Positions 9,645 to 22,204 of a DNA stretch of 64,000 nucleotides are shown here, one piece after another. The DNA lies in NCBI GenBank assembly GCA_003255025.1, contig QANY01002976.1:4769541-4833540 (forward strand), read 5' to 3'. Position numbers and translations under genes: made by a program. Within the stretch, counting starts at the first letter, position 1, and every line of letters begins with the position of its first letter. Source of the DNA: Datisca glomerata (Eukaryota; Streptophyta; Magnoliopsida; Cucurbitales; Datiscaceae). The notes under the pieces were generated by a model. The model was not told where the DNA came from. It searched no databases and saw only the letters and a list, made by a program, of their open reading frames with translations.

Positions 9645-11112
9645 CATGTAAAATTCATATTATATTTTATATATATTACATTTGTAACCAATAATATAAA
9701 AGTTTCTATTAACATTTTAAAATTTACTTTGACAGGTAGATTTTGAACTTCCTAAAAAGAGAAAATACTTAAAAGTAGAGTACTATGTATATTTTGCTTA
9801 AAATTTACTTTGACAGTTAGATTTTACTTTGACAGTTAGTTTAAAATGTGTTTCTCTAGAGATTTATCAAAGAAGACAACCATAAACTTAAAATAAACCT
9901 GGAGAAAGGAAAAAAACCAGGGAGAATAAAAGGCTAAGAAAAGTTATAAATCTGGCTTACAGGTAGAGAAAGCAAACTTCAAAAATCGAAGCACTTTCAT
10001 TTTCACGATGTCTCTAATCAAGGGAAAAATACTTTTGAGCCTATTTAAATTCTCGGTCAAGATGTGAAAGCTGCAAAATTTGGAGTGAAAATTGAATGAG
10101 GATTTATGGTCTTAAAAATTTGAAACGGTTGGGAATTAGAGAATATTAGAATTTAAATGCTTTAGGTTATTAACAATTAATGTTAATATTTTGGTAATTT
10201 TCTTAACTTTTCATAAAAGCAGGATAAATCCAAAAGTCAGAGATAAAGATAATTTTTCAAAAATTCAAAGTCTTTAATATTTTTTGTTGTCCAAAGTCTT
10301 TAATGTTTGATTATACAGTTTGAAGATTTTATAATTAATTGACATTTATAATATTTTCGATTCATGATAACTAAAAGTAATTCATGATAATTATTTTCAT
10401 ATTCTATATGTTTCTCATTAGTTCTATGAAACTAAATACTTGACAAAGAAATATTTAATGAAATTAAAGATTGAAAAATCAAGAGTGAAAGAATTTTAAC
10501 AGAGAGAGATTGGATCACAGTTGATTGAGGACTACACTTTCATGACTGTAAATAAAAAAAATAAGATTTCATGCTAAAGAAAATAGACTTTGTGGCCACT
10601 TCATTATTATACTAAAAAATTTAAAAAATTATGTACATATTTCTACATGCACGCTTGTTTTTAAATTACTAATGAAATTTTAATAATTTAGATATCTTTC
10701 ACCAAAGTAAAAAAAATATAATTTAAGTAAACAACTTTTAACACTTCCCAATAATTAATGTCATGTTTGATTTTACGGTAAAGCGGTGTATTTTTGCATT
10801 CATATATACATATCTATAACTTAAAAAAAAATAAAAGAGGTGAATTGGAATACGAAAAACTATAACATATTAGAATAAAAAAATGAATTTAGAAATAATT
10901 GAATGTCAATAATATGTATTTAATTCATTATATTCAATATATATAATTTTATTAACTTAACTAAATTTATTTGGCATTTGGCTAATGTTGGATATGAACA
11001 CTGGTAAATTGTGAGGTGTTCATAGCCAACTTTTATATAAATAAGATGTTATTCACTTCAATTTAGGAAGACAATACCAATGAACTCTATATTGAATTTA
11101 TTACTATTCGTT
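9645..11112. other. AT-rich intergenic DNA
   Basis: About 1.5 kb with no recognisable gene. TTTACTTTGACAG recurs near 9723, 9806 and 9825 as a short local duplication. Confidence 0.4.
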
Positions 11113-11117
11113 ATTGT

Positions 11118-11805
11118 TGTAGGTGCTTTCCTGAGCTCCAATAATAAAATTTGGCCATGAACACCTCATCAATAAGTCTATGACGAAAGAAAGTTTCTAA
11201 GAAGAAGAATCGACCTAAACTGATGCCTCAAGGAAGCTTGGATTGCATAGACCCGAGTACATATAAGAGAGATTAAAGTTCATGAGGAGAGCTTGGATAG
11301 TACTGAGCGTAGAGTCATCGTTGCCCGCTGAAAGTAACATCCCAGATGACACCTCCTAACAGGCCGAGCATTAAACAAGTCCAATCGTCATGGTAGGATG
11401 CCAGGATAGCCCCCGTGTGGTCATTTCAAAGGCATGCCAACATTTCATGTTCATCGTTTTATGTCAAGGTCACCTCCTCTTCCATCCAATCAAGGATAAC
11501 CATGTCAAGTATCGTGTCTCGCAAAGCTTCTCCAGCACGCCTCTGAGAGGCTTTCTCGACACGCTCCCTCTCACACGAGGACTCAGATATAAATGCATAT
11601 ATTAATCAACAAAAGATATATGTCTACTTTCCCCTAAGGAAATTACCCTCGTTCTCTTTGCCTTAGAGTTCTTTGTCCGTGTCGTGCAGGTTCCTGCTTG
11701 AGAGGGCTCCTACGTGGAGATGAGATTCTGCAAACATTGAGGATACTAGGAAATCAACCCGAGGAGAGTATACGAAGAATGTTGTTGAGGTTTTCGACAG
11801 AAACA
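11118..11805 (+). repeat. 5' LTR of the Gypsy-like element
   Basis: The LTR runs from TGTAGGTGC to GAAACA and matches 17131-17885 along its length. Shared blocks include AGAGAGATTAAAGTTCATGA and GTCATTTCAAAGGCATG. The promoter region probably includes ATATAAATGCATATA near 11586. Confidence 0.8.
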
Positions 11806-13162
11806 GTTGGCACCGTCTGTGAGAAACGACTGTAAAGCCGTTCTGATTTGAAGCATTTGAAAATCATTCTCTCCCACGAAGAGAGGATGAGTTTGGCACC
11901 CTACGCCGACGAAGTCTGGGATGAGAGGGAGGATGGACCCATTCCGCTGGTGGAGGAAGGACCTACTGCCGTCATAATGATTATATGGCGAATGAGGAAA
12001 TGCATGTTGAATACTGTTCAAACCACAAAGGTCTCTAGACTAGAATGGTCCTCCCTAGGACTCAAATGCTCATTGGATGAGTCGCCACGCACTCGTAGAA
12101 CCATGGGGAAAATCCATCCACGAAAAGGCAAGGCGACACCCTAATTTGGAGGAACTATCACCCTTGAAGAAACCGGGACAAGAGAGAAACTCAGCTTTAC
12201 GAGGCCAGACGCTCCTTTTTTGTAAGGTTCTCATTAGGGTCATTCTAGGAGGAGAACAAGGCCGCTAGAGAGCGAACAAAGGAAGACATCTTAAAAGACC
12301 CTCTGGGGGTAATATGTGAGCATATGTGGAAGATGAAGGAAAATATCAGCGGGACGTCCTCCACGCTACTCCTTGATGCCCCTTTTTTTGCCACCAACAA
12401 TTTTGCAAAGCTCCAACTCAAGTGAAGGAAAAACGTGATGCACGAATAGACGAATCTGGGCTAGGCTCCTCCTAGCTCCCACGTCCCGATTTAGGTGAAA
12501 CGAAAGGATGAAGGTCACGTCAAGGCTCATAAACAAAGCCGGGACATGAAGCCTCGATGAGAGAGTAAGGACGACCACGAGACCCCCTTACTATGATTTT
12601 TTATATAATTAGGTTGTTCACGGTGAAATACATGGGCGTGTTCCTCAGAAGCCCCCGTATAAATTGGAAAATCCCATAGGAAATGAGCTCACAACTGGCG
12701 CACCGCCCGAAGAATAACATCCGGGAGGAACCCAAAGGCCCGGGGTGGTCAATCTTCCTTCTGTCGGAATACTTAGAAAGGACAGCTCAGGACAAGTCGA
12801 AACTTACCCCCGAGCAGAATGTGAAGCTCGAGGGATACCGCATTAAGGAAAAGATGAAGCTCAGAAGGAGACGCTCCGACTAGAGATGAAGGACTAATAG
12901 CTCAGAAAATAGAAGTTCAGTTATCTTCGACCCCCCACCTTGGTGTAGTGGATGACAAAGATCGGGTACTTACCGATAGTCTTCATATAAGATGTATATT
13001 TCTCTCTTCATTTAGGATTAACATTTCGTAAAGACCGTTTCGAGCAAATCTATATTTATGAAAAATTAGAATATGTTGCAGGAATATTTGTTAATGATTT
13101 CTGGTTGTCCTATAAGTCTCCAATGATCGAATCTTCTACGATGTACGACGCAGAATCAAAAA

Positions 13163-13407
13163 GTGATGACTGGTGAGGTGTTCTAGCCCACCCGTCAAGA
13201 TTAAACAAAAAATGATGACTGGTGAGGTGTTCTAGCTCACCAGTCAGGATTAAACAAAAAGTGATGACCGGTGAGGTGTTCTATCCCACAAATCAGGATT
13301 AAATAAAAAGTGATGACTGGTGAGATGTTATAGCTCACTAGTCGAGATTAAACAAAAAGTGATGATTGATGAGGTATTCAAGCCCATCAATCGGGATTAA
13401 ACAAAAA
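13163..13407. repeat. 49-bp tandem repeat, five copies
   Basis: Units start at 13163, 13212, 13261, 13310 and 13359, exactly 49 bp apart. The consensus opens GTGATGACTGGTGAGGTGTT and ends in GGATTAAACAAAAA. The array lies in the interior of the Gypsy-like element. A partial sixth start at 13408 leads straight into the next array. Confidence 0.9.
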
Positions 13408-13806
13408 GTGATGTCTGCCGAGAATATACTCACAGGCAGGATTCAAGGGTCTAGCCAGAGCAAACACATCTGGCTAGACATCAAGTAAAGATATATGTCG
13501 AGCATTCATGCTCGCATACGGGATTCAAGGGTCTAGTCAAAGTAGGCACGCCTGGTTAGATATCAAGGTAAAAGTGATGTATGCCGAGCATCACAGATCG
13601 TCTAACGAGATTTAAGGGTCTAGCCGGAACAAACACGCCTGGCAAGACATCAAGAAAAGATATTTGTCGAGCACTCATGCTCGCAGATGGAATTCAAAGG
13701 TCTAGCCAGAGCATACATGTCTGGCTAGACATTAAAGGAAATATGTATGTCGAGTACTCATGCTCACAGACGGGGTTCAGGGTCTAGCCAAAGGATGCAC
13801 GCCTGG
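13408..13806. repeat. ~82-bp tandem repeat, about five copies
   Basis: The landmark GTCTAG recurs at 13449, 13531, 13619, 13700 and 13782 (spacings 82, 88, 81, 82). Each unit carries a short inverted pair, GTCTAGCCAGA and TCTGGCTAGAC, and a second pair, CGAGCA...TGCTCG. The right side is cut off by the LTR-like insertion at 13812. Confidence 0.85.
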
Positions 13807-13811
13807 CACTG

Positions 13812-16071
13812 TGTTGGTCGTCGCAGAACAAGGATATCCAACGCTAGGAACAAGGATATCCACCAAGCACTGTGTTGGTCGTCGCGGCGGAAACGTGTGG
13901 CCTTTTAAAAAAAAGTTTTAATAAAAATCCAATCTTTTAATTAAATAAAACTTACGGAACGCTACGATAACCAAATAAAAACTTTTATTGATAACTTTTT
14001 TCAATCAGTCAGGATCCATTATATATTTATAAGTTAAATCTACAACATGCAAGGTTAGGAATCATATACCTCTTGTAGTCTATATCAAGTATCCTTGCAA
14101 AAATTGACCAATTCCGTTCCCACGAAATTGTTCCAACAATCAGTAGACCCTGAGATTCACACCAAGATCTTCTAAGTCAATCTTCAACGCACTAGGACGT
14201 GTGTGGTCATGTAGACTATTACAAGATACTTTTTCTGTCTCTAGATGTTCTCAACACATGGGATCATAGATTTACTGAGAAAGGCTTTAGTAAGACGATT
14301 CTCTAAAAGAACGTGATGATTATTCTTTTAGAGATTTGATTAACGTTTAATCACAGAAGAAAATCTATCTGAAACCAATCGCGTTCTCAATTCAACTCTT
14401 GATTGACGAACTGATGATCTGATCATCTTATTTTCTCATCTTCTTTCAACAACTAAGGCTATTAGAATAATATATGTATATATTACAGATAATGAAGTAT
14501 CAGATTTTTTGGGATAAACTAAAATAATATTTAATTGTAAAATTATCAATTGCAGTGAATGGCACTACAGTGTGTCATGAGCTAGCACAGTGCTTCACGA
14601 CACCACTGTAGTGTCACGTGGCACCATAGTAATCCATGTCAATTTATAATACCCTATCAGTGATTGACACGTGACAATTACTGCGAATTAAATATTTATT
14701 TTAATCAGATATTTACCTATATATCAGTTAATTCAAAATTAACATATCTGATTATCTTTATCAACTAACTTATCTGTTATTTTATAAATAATAGATTTAA
14801 TTGATTTAAATTATTATCTAACAATAATTTAATTATCTAATTTCATAAATTAGATATTCTGTCTCACTTATCGATAATTAAGAAAATTTGATAATTATAT
14901 ATATATATATATATTCAAAAATTATATTTAATTATATAAATAATTCAATTAACTAATTTTTAATTATCTAATCACACAGAATTATCTCATAATTATGTGC
15001 TTGCCCCAGAATAAAACTTTCTTTTGCAAGTCAGTCATTCTCTCATGTCCTGAAATATTCACACAATAGACATCTTAGTAAGATGTGACTTGGAGACCAT
15101 GGACCTATGATCCTAAGCTCCAATAGACCAGGTTATTAATTAAACTCTTTAATTAAATAATTTTATTTATTAATTCCATTATTACTCCACTATAAATATG
15201 GAATTGCACTCTTAAAGATTATAGAATGTATTTACAAAGTATTCTCATGCAGTCCACTAACATAATCATTGTATGTAGTTCTGTCATCCAATTATTGGTT
15301 CGTAAATTACGACTAGTCAAAGTTATCATTTTACCCTTCTAATTACCTCTTGATCCTTAAGTAATACCAATCCGCTAGTGAATGTCTAATTTATAATCCT
15401 ATTATACATTTGAGCTCAATAACCATTCAGTTCCAGAATTAGCACTTAAGGGAACCAATATACGATTCGTTAGAAAAACTTAGATTCCAAATCTTGTAAG
15501 ATCATGTCCCCAGCCATCCACATCATTGAATCTCCAAAATAAAAGTCACTGTCCTAATTAACAAACAGACCTTAACGAGTGAATCAAAAGATCTAGTAGA
15601 AATTCATAGTAGTTCATGACTACTCAAGATTCACACTGGTCTACATATGATCATCGAATTGATGTGCATTAAATCTTAACGATAAACGGCATGTTAATAA
15701 ACATATTAATTCACATCGGTCATGTCATATATAATCTTATTATATAAAGTACATTCACTAAAATGTCTATCCACATCAATGATCCGGATTTATATCACAC
15801 GCATTCATAATGCTTAGTAAACTGTACTAGCAACCATTCATTAAAGATTTTGTACTTTAGTATATTACTGATAATTTTATTCATTATCTATGATCTTAAT
15901 CATCTCGTACTGATACAAGATTATAGTCTCATTAATGAATATGAAATTTTCAGATATTTATATAAATTATTCAATAATAATTTAAAAGAACAATTATAAG
16001 AAAAATATAATTCTCTTTAAATTTCATATCAAAATGTCAACACACATACTTTGAGGGCATAACTCCTAACA
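13812..16071 (+). mobile_element. Probable solo LTR (Copia-like) nested in the Gypsy-like element
   Basis: The segment starts TGTTGGTCGTCGC and ends CTCCTAACA, the TG...CA borders of an LTR. It interrupts the ~82-bp array of the host element. It has no coding capacity. Its middle, near 15050-15150, resembles the transcribed part of plant Copia LTRs (TGGAGACCATGGACC, then AAGCTCC). I could not find a clean 5-bp duplication: CACTG lies on the left and CATTA on the right. The first 61 bp appear duplicated, since TGTTGGTCGTCGC occurs again at 13873. Confidence 0.55.
14893..14914. repeat. (AT)n microsatellite
   Basis: A run of about 11 alternating TA dinucleotides within the nested LTR-like segment. 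Confidence 0.85.
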
Positions 16072-17130
16072 CATTATAGCTCGAAAAACAAGGATGAAAC
16101 CCTTTGATAAGTGCTTCAGCTCGAGGATTTACCCAAAACAAGAACTCATTGATAAGTGATAAAGGGAAGGTCCTTTGACCAAGTACCAAATCCAAAGGAA
16201 TTCAACTTGCTTCTAGATCGTTATACTAAGAAAAAACTCAACTAAGAGAATGTATGCTCGATTGAATGTCAAGATAAACCCCCAATGAGGGTAAGGTTCA
16301 CCAGACCAGACCTCCTTGATGGGAACACAAAATGATTCATAAAGGTTGCAACATGTTTGTACGACCCCCAACCTCCTTCAAAGGGGGTTGCCCGAAAGAA
16401 AAGACCAAGTCCATCTTGGAGCCCACTCAAGCTTGGGGTCAGAACAACCCTACAGCTCAAGTTAAGAAGAACAAATCAAAGTACGATAGATATGGAAGTA
16501 ACAACCATGGAAATGAAGGCTAGGATGGTCTCAAGAGAAAGCCCCCCAAAACAGAATAGACCCTAGAAGGGGAAGAATCTCTATTTTTGCAAGGAAGAAA
16601 GAAGAATCGAGGGCAAGAATGAAGATTTCAACTTTGAAAAGATGGCGAGGATGAAGGAAATGGAAAGAGAAATCACCTTATATAGGCATAGAAGAAAACC
16701 GCTCATTTAGTGGAGGTGTTTAAGTTGGCCGTGATAGCAACCATCCTACGGCTGGAACAATCATTTCACGAATCTATGAGAATATCCTTGGAGACCAAAT
16801 GACGATTCAAGCAACCGCAGGGAATAAATCGACACATAAAGGAGTCAGGTTCCATCATGTGTGCCCACGCGCCATTGATGTCCTTGAACCACAGAAAGGG
16901 TGAAATGACGCGTCTGTGATTAATGAATCGCGACAATAACGGTTAAGTACATTAATTCCATTCGGTGCAATCCCCACAGACGAATAAATTTAAGGCACAA
17001 GCAGAAAATGCATAAGACGGGAAATGAAGTCCATCACCACACCAAGGTAGTTCAGACAAGGAGCACATATAACGAAGCCTTTAGACTTGGGCAAACAACA
17101 CCAACCAAGTCTTCGACTGAGGGTAACTGT
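16072..17130. other. Interior of the Gypsy-like element, right part
   Basis: About 1 kb continuing the host element after the nested insertion. Short open frames exist near 16330-16560 (proline- and lysine-rich), but I recognise no gag or pol motif in them. Confidence 0.4.
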
Positions 17131-17885
17131 TATGAGTGTTTTCTCGAGCTTCAATAGTGTGACGACACGTGTCACACCGCATCGAGAAGCCTATGATGAA
17201 AGAAAATTTCTAAGAGGAAGGACTGACCTCGGCTGATTCGAGCACGTATAAGAGAGATTAAAGTTCATGAGGAGAGCTTAGTTAGTACTGAGCATAGAGC
17301 CATCATTGTCCGCTGAAAGTAACATCCCAGGTGACACCTCTTCACAGGTCCAAGCACCTAACAAATCCAATCATCAATGTAAGATGTCAAGATAGCCCCT
17401 GTCTGGTCATTTCAAAGGCATGTCAACATTTAATGTCCATCACTTTATGTCAGAGTCACCTCCCCTCTATCAAATCAAGGACAATCATGACACGCATCGT
17501 GTCTCGTAAAACTTCTCCGGCACGCCTCCGAGAGGCTTCCTCGACACACTCCCTCCCACCCGAGGACTCAAGGTATAAATGCATATATCAATCAATAAAA
17601 TTGGTATGTATACTCTCCCTTAAGGAAATTACCCCGGAATATCGATTAAATACTGACTTAGACATCAGAGGCTCTTCGACAAGGAAACCACCCCCACATT
17701 CTCTTCGTCGAGGAAACCACCACCTTATTCTCTTCGTCTTAGAGTTCTTTGTATGTTTCATATAGGTTCCCACCTGAGAGGGCCCCTGCGTGGAGATGAA
17801 ATTTTATAGACATTACGGATATGAAGAACTCAACCTGGAGGGGAGATTATACGAAGAATGTTGTTTGAGGCTTTTGGTAGAAATA
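17131..17885 (+). repeat. 3' LTR of the Gypsy-like element
   Basis: This is the counterpart of 11118-11805. It opens TATGAGTGTTTTCTCGAGC and ends GTAGAAATA, directly followed by the ATTGT target duplication. It is about 65 bp longer than the 5' copy because of an internal insertion near 17640-17710. Confidence 0.8.
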
Positions 17886-18000
17886 ATTGTCTTTACCACC
17901 ATCAATTCTTGCATCAGTTTGTGAATCGCTTGGAGGCACATAACCTAGAAAGATCGAGATGAGACTGTCATATTGGAAATGCCACTCTTTCTCCAATATG

Positions 18001-18660
18001 ACCACCCTCAGTAGGCTATAAGCTAGCATTCTCCTTCATAGGGGGACTCCAACATTAAGACCCTATGAGAGATTTGGCTAGTGTGTCAGCTTGTCTTACT
18101 GCGTGACTCTCTTACCATTTTATCTTAGTGATATGACGGATACTCCAATCTATGCACCTACCTTATCATCCATGTGGTGGCTTGCTAGGCGTTAGCGACC
18201 CTAGTGTCGATTGCACCCACATTGATTTGTACCTTAGGCACTAACCTTGTTCAATCCAATTTATACTAGGATTGGGGTCGCCTGTTCCACATGTGTATCA
18301 TCATCACCTTAATAAGGGTTGTCAACCATTTTACCTAATTTGACCACCTTAGTAGTCTCTAGATAAGCTCACCCTCCTTAAGGGAGACTTAGACATTAGA
18401 ACCTGATGGGTAACTTTTGTCAATGCGCCAGCATCTTTTATCGATGAAGCATCCTTGCTAGCGTGTTTTAATGACACGACAGATACTCCAATCTCTTCGC
18501 CTACCATATATTATCATGCGGTGGCTTGTTATAAGTTGGTGACACTAGCACTCTGCATGTGCCCACATTGATTTGTAACATGTGCACTAACCTTATTTAA
18601 TTTGATTTGTACTTGAACATCTGCCCCATCAACCTATCACCATCACCTTATGAGGTTTTT
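18001..18660. repeat. Two diverged direct repeats of about 341 bp
   Basis: The first copy starts ACCACCCTCAGTAGGCT at 18001. The second starts ACCACCTTAGTAGTCTC at 18342. Shared landmarks follow in the same order: GACTCCAACATTA / GACTTAGACATTA, GACGGATACTCCAATC / GACAGATACTCCAATC, and CCCACATTGATTTGTA. No coding frame crosses either copy. Confidence 0.65.
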
Positions 18661-18969
18661 CGCCTCTTCTCTTTCCAAATGTAAGGATCCTATTACTCCC
18701 ATCAAAAGTATTTGACCTACCACCATTATACTTGAGTTCTTCCTCCATTGAAGAGCTTGCCTTAGCCATTTGTCAGTTGTAACTTCCTTTGGCTCACTAA
18801 GGTCTTCGTCACTGCATTTCTAGTCTTAGTTCCACGTTTCCAGTCATTTACTAAAACTTATTTTTTGCACCTTCCCTGAGCCCAACATGAAATATCATGC
18901 AAGTTTCAATTACATCATGATAAATGTTAAACGATTGAAAGAGATTGTATGAAAAGTGTGACGTCTCTT

Positions 18970-19176
18970 ATTCCCACTTTATTTCTTCTTCTCTAGTAAA
19001 ATTAGGTCACTGACGTCGGTTAATGGCTTAGGGCAAAGTAAAAGGCTCGAGCTTCCGGCATGACTGAGGGGATAGATCTTTTCTGCATGAGTGGATGCAT
19101 GGTCTGGTAGTGAGAGAAATGGTAAATCACTTGCCCTAATTTTGCTAGAGAAGAAGAAATTAAGTGGGAGTGGAGG
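18970..19176. mobile_element. Inverted-repeat element, MITE candidate
   Basis: TCCCACTTTATTTCTTCTTC, followed by TCTAGTAAAATTAGG (18977-19012), is matched in reverse complement at 19136-19171 (CCTAATTTTGCTAGAGAAG, then AAGAAATTAAGTGGGA). About 36 bp pair with few mismatches around a ~125-bp loop. Target duplications were not resolved. Confidence 0.5.
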
Positions 19177-19299
19177 TTTTTAACTTTTTATCCTACTAGC
19201 TCAACATTACGAATAAATGTTTGTATGTTTATAATATAATCATAATTAGATACAAAAAATGATTGATAAAAAATATCTTATTGTATGGACAATTTTTTA

Positions 19300-19683
19300 T
19301 ATATAATATTTTTTGTCTAATTTATTTTTCCAATCATCTGTAATATACAAAGAACAATCATATAGAACAGTAAAAAAAACTAAACCAAGGTAAATGTAAG
19401 AATCTGATGTAGAAATACATGAATGCAAGAGTTGTTACGTGATGGATAATATATTTCAAAATCTACTTCTCATAACATTACATTTCAAAAAGCACATTTA
19501 CAAATCCGCATTTCTAAAGCCACTTTCTAATTGATACAGGTTTGAACACATCTTTTTTTAATGGACAAATAAAAATACGTCATGTGTACTTCTTAAGGGT
19601 ATTTTAGGATTAGTAGAAATGAAGGTGGACAAAATTATCTAAAAAAGTTTATCCTATACTTCCACCTTTTAATATATTATAGA
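19300..19683 (-). mobile_element. Helitron-like 5' terminus, copy 1
   Basis: Read on the minus strand the segment opens A|TCTATAATATATTAAAAGG at 19683. That fits the 5'-TC start, and insertion next to A, of plant Helitrons. The same end and about 300-350 bp of similar sequence recur at 34530-34962. No 3' hairpin plus CTRR end was identified, so the left limit is only where similarity fades. Confidence 0.4.
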
Positions 19684-19699
19684 TTTTTTTTCCAATTTA

Positions 19700-20312
19700 G
19701 TGAATATACTTACAATGTATTTTCATTCATTTTTTCCAGTTTTACTTAAAAGATTTATATATGTGGCAATAATTTATTTTATCAGGGTTTTATTGGGTCG
19801 TGCTTCAATACCGGGTAATAAATTCCCAGTATTGATGATGGGAGAAATTCAAGTCGTTGGATGGGCCATAAAGACTCTCAGCCGTTAGATGAAAAATGGG
19901 TGAAGTAAGTGTTTCAACTTTCTATATCCTTTGTCAACTTTGGGACAAATTTTCCCTTCTCCTCTTAGTATTCTTCTTCTTCTTTAGTTTGAATTCTATA
20001 TGTGTGCCAGAGTCTCTTGAATTTTCATACGCAAATTGCCACTGAATATCTTGAAGATCAATTGTCCTCACAATCTTCCTCTATCTCTCTCATTTATTTT
20101 GTGCTTAGGTTAAATCAAATCGAAGGTGAGTTTTCTTGTTTGCATCCATAATTTTGATACCTACTTTAAGGAAATCATGAGTGACTGACTAGATAAACAA
20201 CACACATCTAGTAACACTCATGTTGTACGCCTTTTTGAAACCTAATTGAAGAAAAATTTCCTTAAATGTGAGACCGGTGCGCGGTTTGGTTAGACTGATT
20301 TGCGATAAAGAA
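19700..20312. other. Unassigned DNA between repeats
   Basis: A 62-residue open frame at 19700-19888 is not recognised. A pyrimidine-rich stretch near 19960-20090 resembles a plant 5' leader, but no downstream gene survives because the Copia element is inserted at 20318. Confidence 0.3.
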
Positions 20313-20317
20313 TTTTA

Positions 20318-22190
20318 TGTTGGAATTATGTCTATAAAGTATGGTGTAATAACTATTTATGAGTATTTAGTTATTTCTCAGACATTTTGTATTACTGAAT
20401 TTAAGGAACGAATGAAAGTTTTTCTATTAATTAAAGTATGTTTATAATTTATTCAAATCTTGGAACTATTGTCAATGTAAGAAGAGTAAAGACTTATGGG
20501 TCTTCTAGATAAACTTTTCTGAAATAGTTCAGAATGTTATCCACAGTCTAAGGATCGACTAGGCAATCATGTCCGATAATGACTGTTAGGTTGAACCAAA
20601 GGATGCCTGCCTTGAGGCATGGGAGTGGAGACTCTAACAGTTGACCTAGACAAGTTATGAAATATGTTGAATATACCAATAACAACTTAATTTAGAGCAA
20701 AACCGTCTAGCTTTAAATTTAATTGTTACACCTTAAGGATATTTTCGTGATTACTTTAATCGTGAGATGCATACGAAACTTGACTCAGTTACTTACGGTC
20801 TTTGATACGCCAAATGAGGAAGTTCGAATTGTTGGACAATACCCCAGCTGTTGGGATCGTGATTCAACTATGTTGAAGTTACATGATTCACAAATATGAA
20901 ATTCGTGGCGAGATTGTAAAATGTAACAATATCACCTTATGCTTCATTGATGGGTGTGTGAATAAATAAACCTGGCCAGGTACTGGATGAAATGAATCAT
21001 TGAATAAGACATGGTGAACTGTGCGAGATAATTTAGTATTATGTCTTTCTTATTCACAGTCAATAAATGAGTTGAGGCAATAACAACTAGAGGGTAAAAT
21101 GATAATTTTGCATCCCGCCCTTGTTACTGATATTCACGAAGGGTAACATAGTAAAATATTCTATAGACCATGAAATAAAAAGTGTTTATTTTCACCAACA
21201 GAAAATGTAGCGCGCATGAATTGAGAGTTGATTCAGCATCGAACCTATAGTGGAGTTGTTCGATGTCATGATTAAACAGGTCTAAAATTTATGGAGATAA
21301 ATTCACTATGTATTTGAATCCTATACCTTTATTCATGTGAGTTCATTCGGTATCAGGAGTAGCTCATAAGGACATGAATGATAAACAACACCAGTTGAAC
21401 CAATAATATGTTTCGGACCATGATATACTTCCTAAACCTATATGTGATGGGTATCGTCACTAAAGTAGTGAAGAGCAAAAATTAATGTCCAAATTAATTA
21501 ATTGTTATTTTCTAATTATTGGATAATTAGTAAATAAAATTAATTAATTAATTAATGGAGATCAATTTAATTTATCAATTTGGATTAATGAACTTGGACA
21601 CAGTATTAACTCTAGGGAGATGTAAAATTTTGACAATTACAGTAAATGGAGGAGAATTTTGACAATTTACAGTATTGGGGTGTATGTGTAATTTTGGTAA
21701 TCTTTCTATAAGAGATGGAATTATAGTTACCTCCCTAAGTGTGTTGACACAACCTCTAATAACGGTGTGTGATTACACAGAGTAAAGAAATCAGTTTCTC
21801 TATCCCCTCCCTATTGCCGCTGAAATCTAGAGGAAAAAGATGATTTTTGTTCTTCTGTTGTTTTGAAAGTCCACACTTAATTCTTGACAACATCCTATTG
21901 AGATATACTTCCGAATCCTATGAGTGTTTATTAGAGTGAAGATTGATTCAAGTTCTACGAAGAACGCAAAACAATCAATAGGATTCCACAAAGTCAAAAC
22001 TTCTCTGATACAAGAAAGATATAATATTATTTTCACATCTTTTAAATACATCAATCTATATATGCATGATCATAAAAACTTTTATATATTAATATGATTA
22101 AATGATTGATGTGAAATTTTTTATATTTTTCACCCACGAACTGTTTGTGGTTCATTGTTTTTCTTCAAATTTTTAAAACTCGATCCAACA
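20318..22190 (+). repeat. 5' LTR of the Copia element
   Basis: The LTR starts TGTTGGAATTATG and ends GATCCAACA, which is the TG...CA border. It matches 27735-29595 throughout, for example in GGATCGTGATT and TTATTCACAGTCAATAAATG. Confidence 0.9.
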
Positions 22191-22192
22191 AT

Positions 22193-22204
22193 TGGTATCA
22201 GAGC
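22193..22204 (+). promoter_or_regulatory. Primer-binding site, initiator tRNA-Met type
   Basis: TGGTATCAGAGC lies two bases after the 5' LTR. It is the standard Copia primer site complementary to the 3' end of initiator tRNA-Met. Confidence 0.9.

Larger units (their letters stand above)
11118..17885 (+). mobile_element. Gypsy-like LTR retrotransposon, non-autonomous or gutted
   Basis: Two related long terminal repeats at 11118-11805 and 17131-17885 bracket about 5.3 kb. The 5-bp direct repeat ATTGT flanks the pair exactly, at 11113-11117 and 17886-17890. The first LTR starts TG and ends CA; the second shows TA at both ends, which fits C-to-T or G-to-A decay. Directly after the first LTR comes GTTGGCACCGTCTGTGAG, the kind of sequence found at the primer-binding region of many plant Gypsy elements. 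No gag or pol domain is readable inside, so it is probably a LARD-like or decayed copy. Its interior holds two tandem arrays and an inserted LTR-like segment. Confidence 0.8.

Noticed and set aside
13163..13806. Regular direct repeats resembling a CRISPR array
   Set aside because: The units are contiguous, without unique spacers, and lie inside an LTR element in a plant genome.
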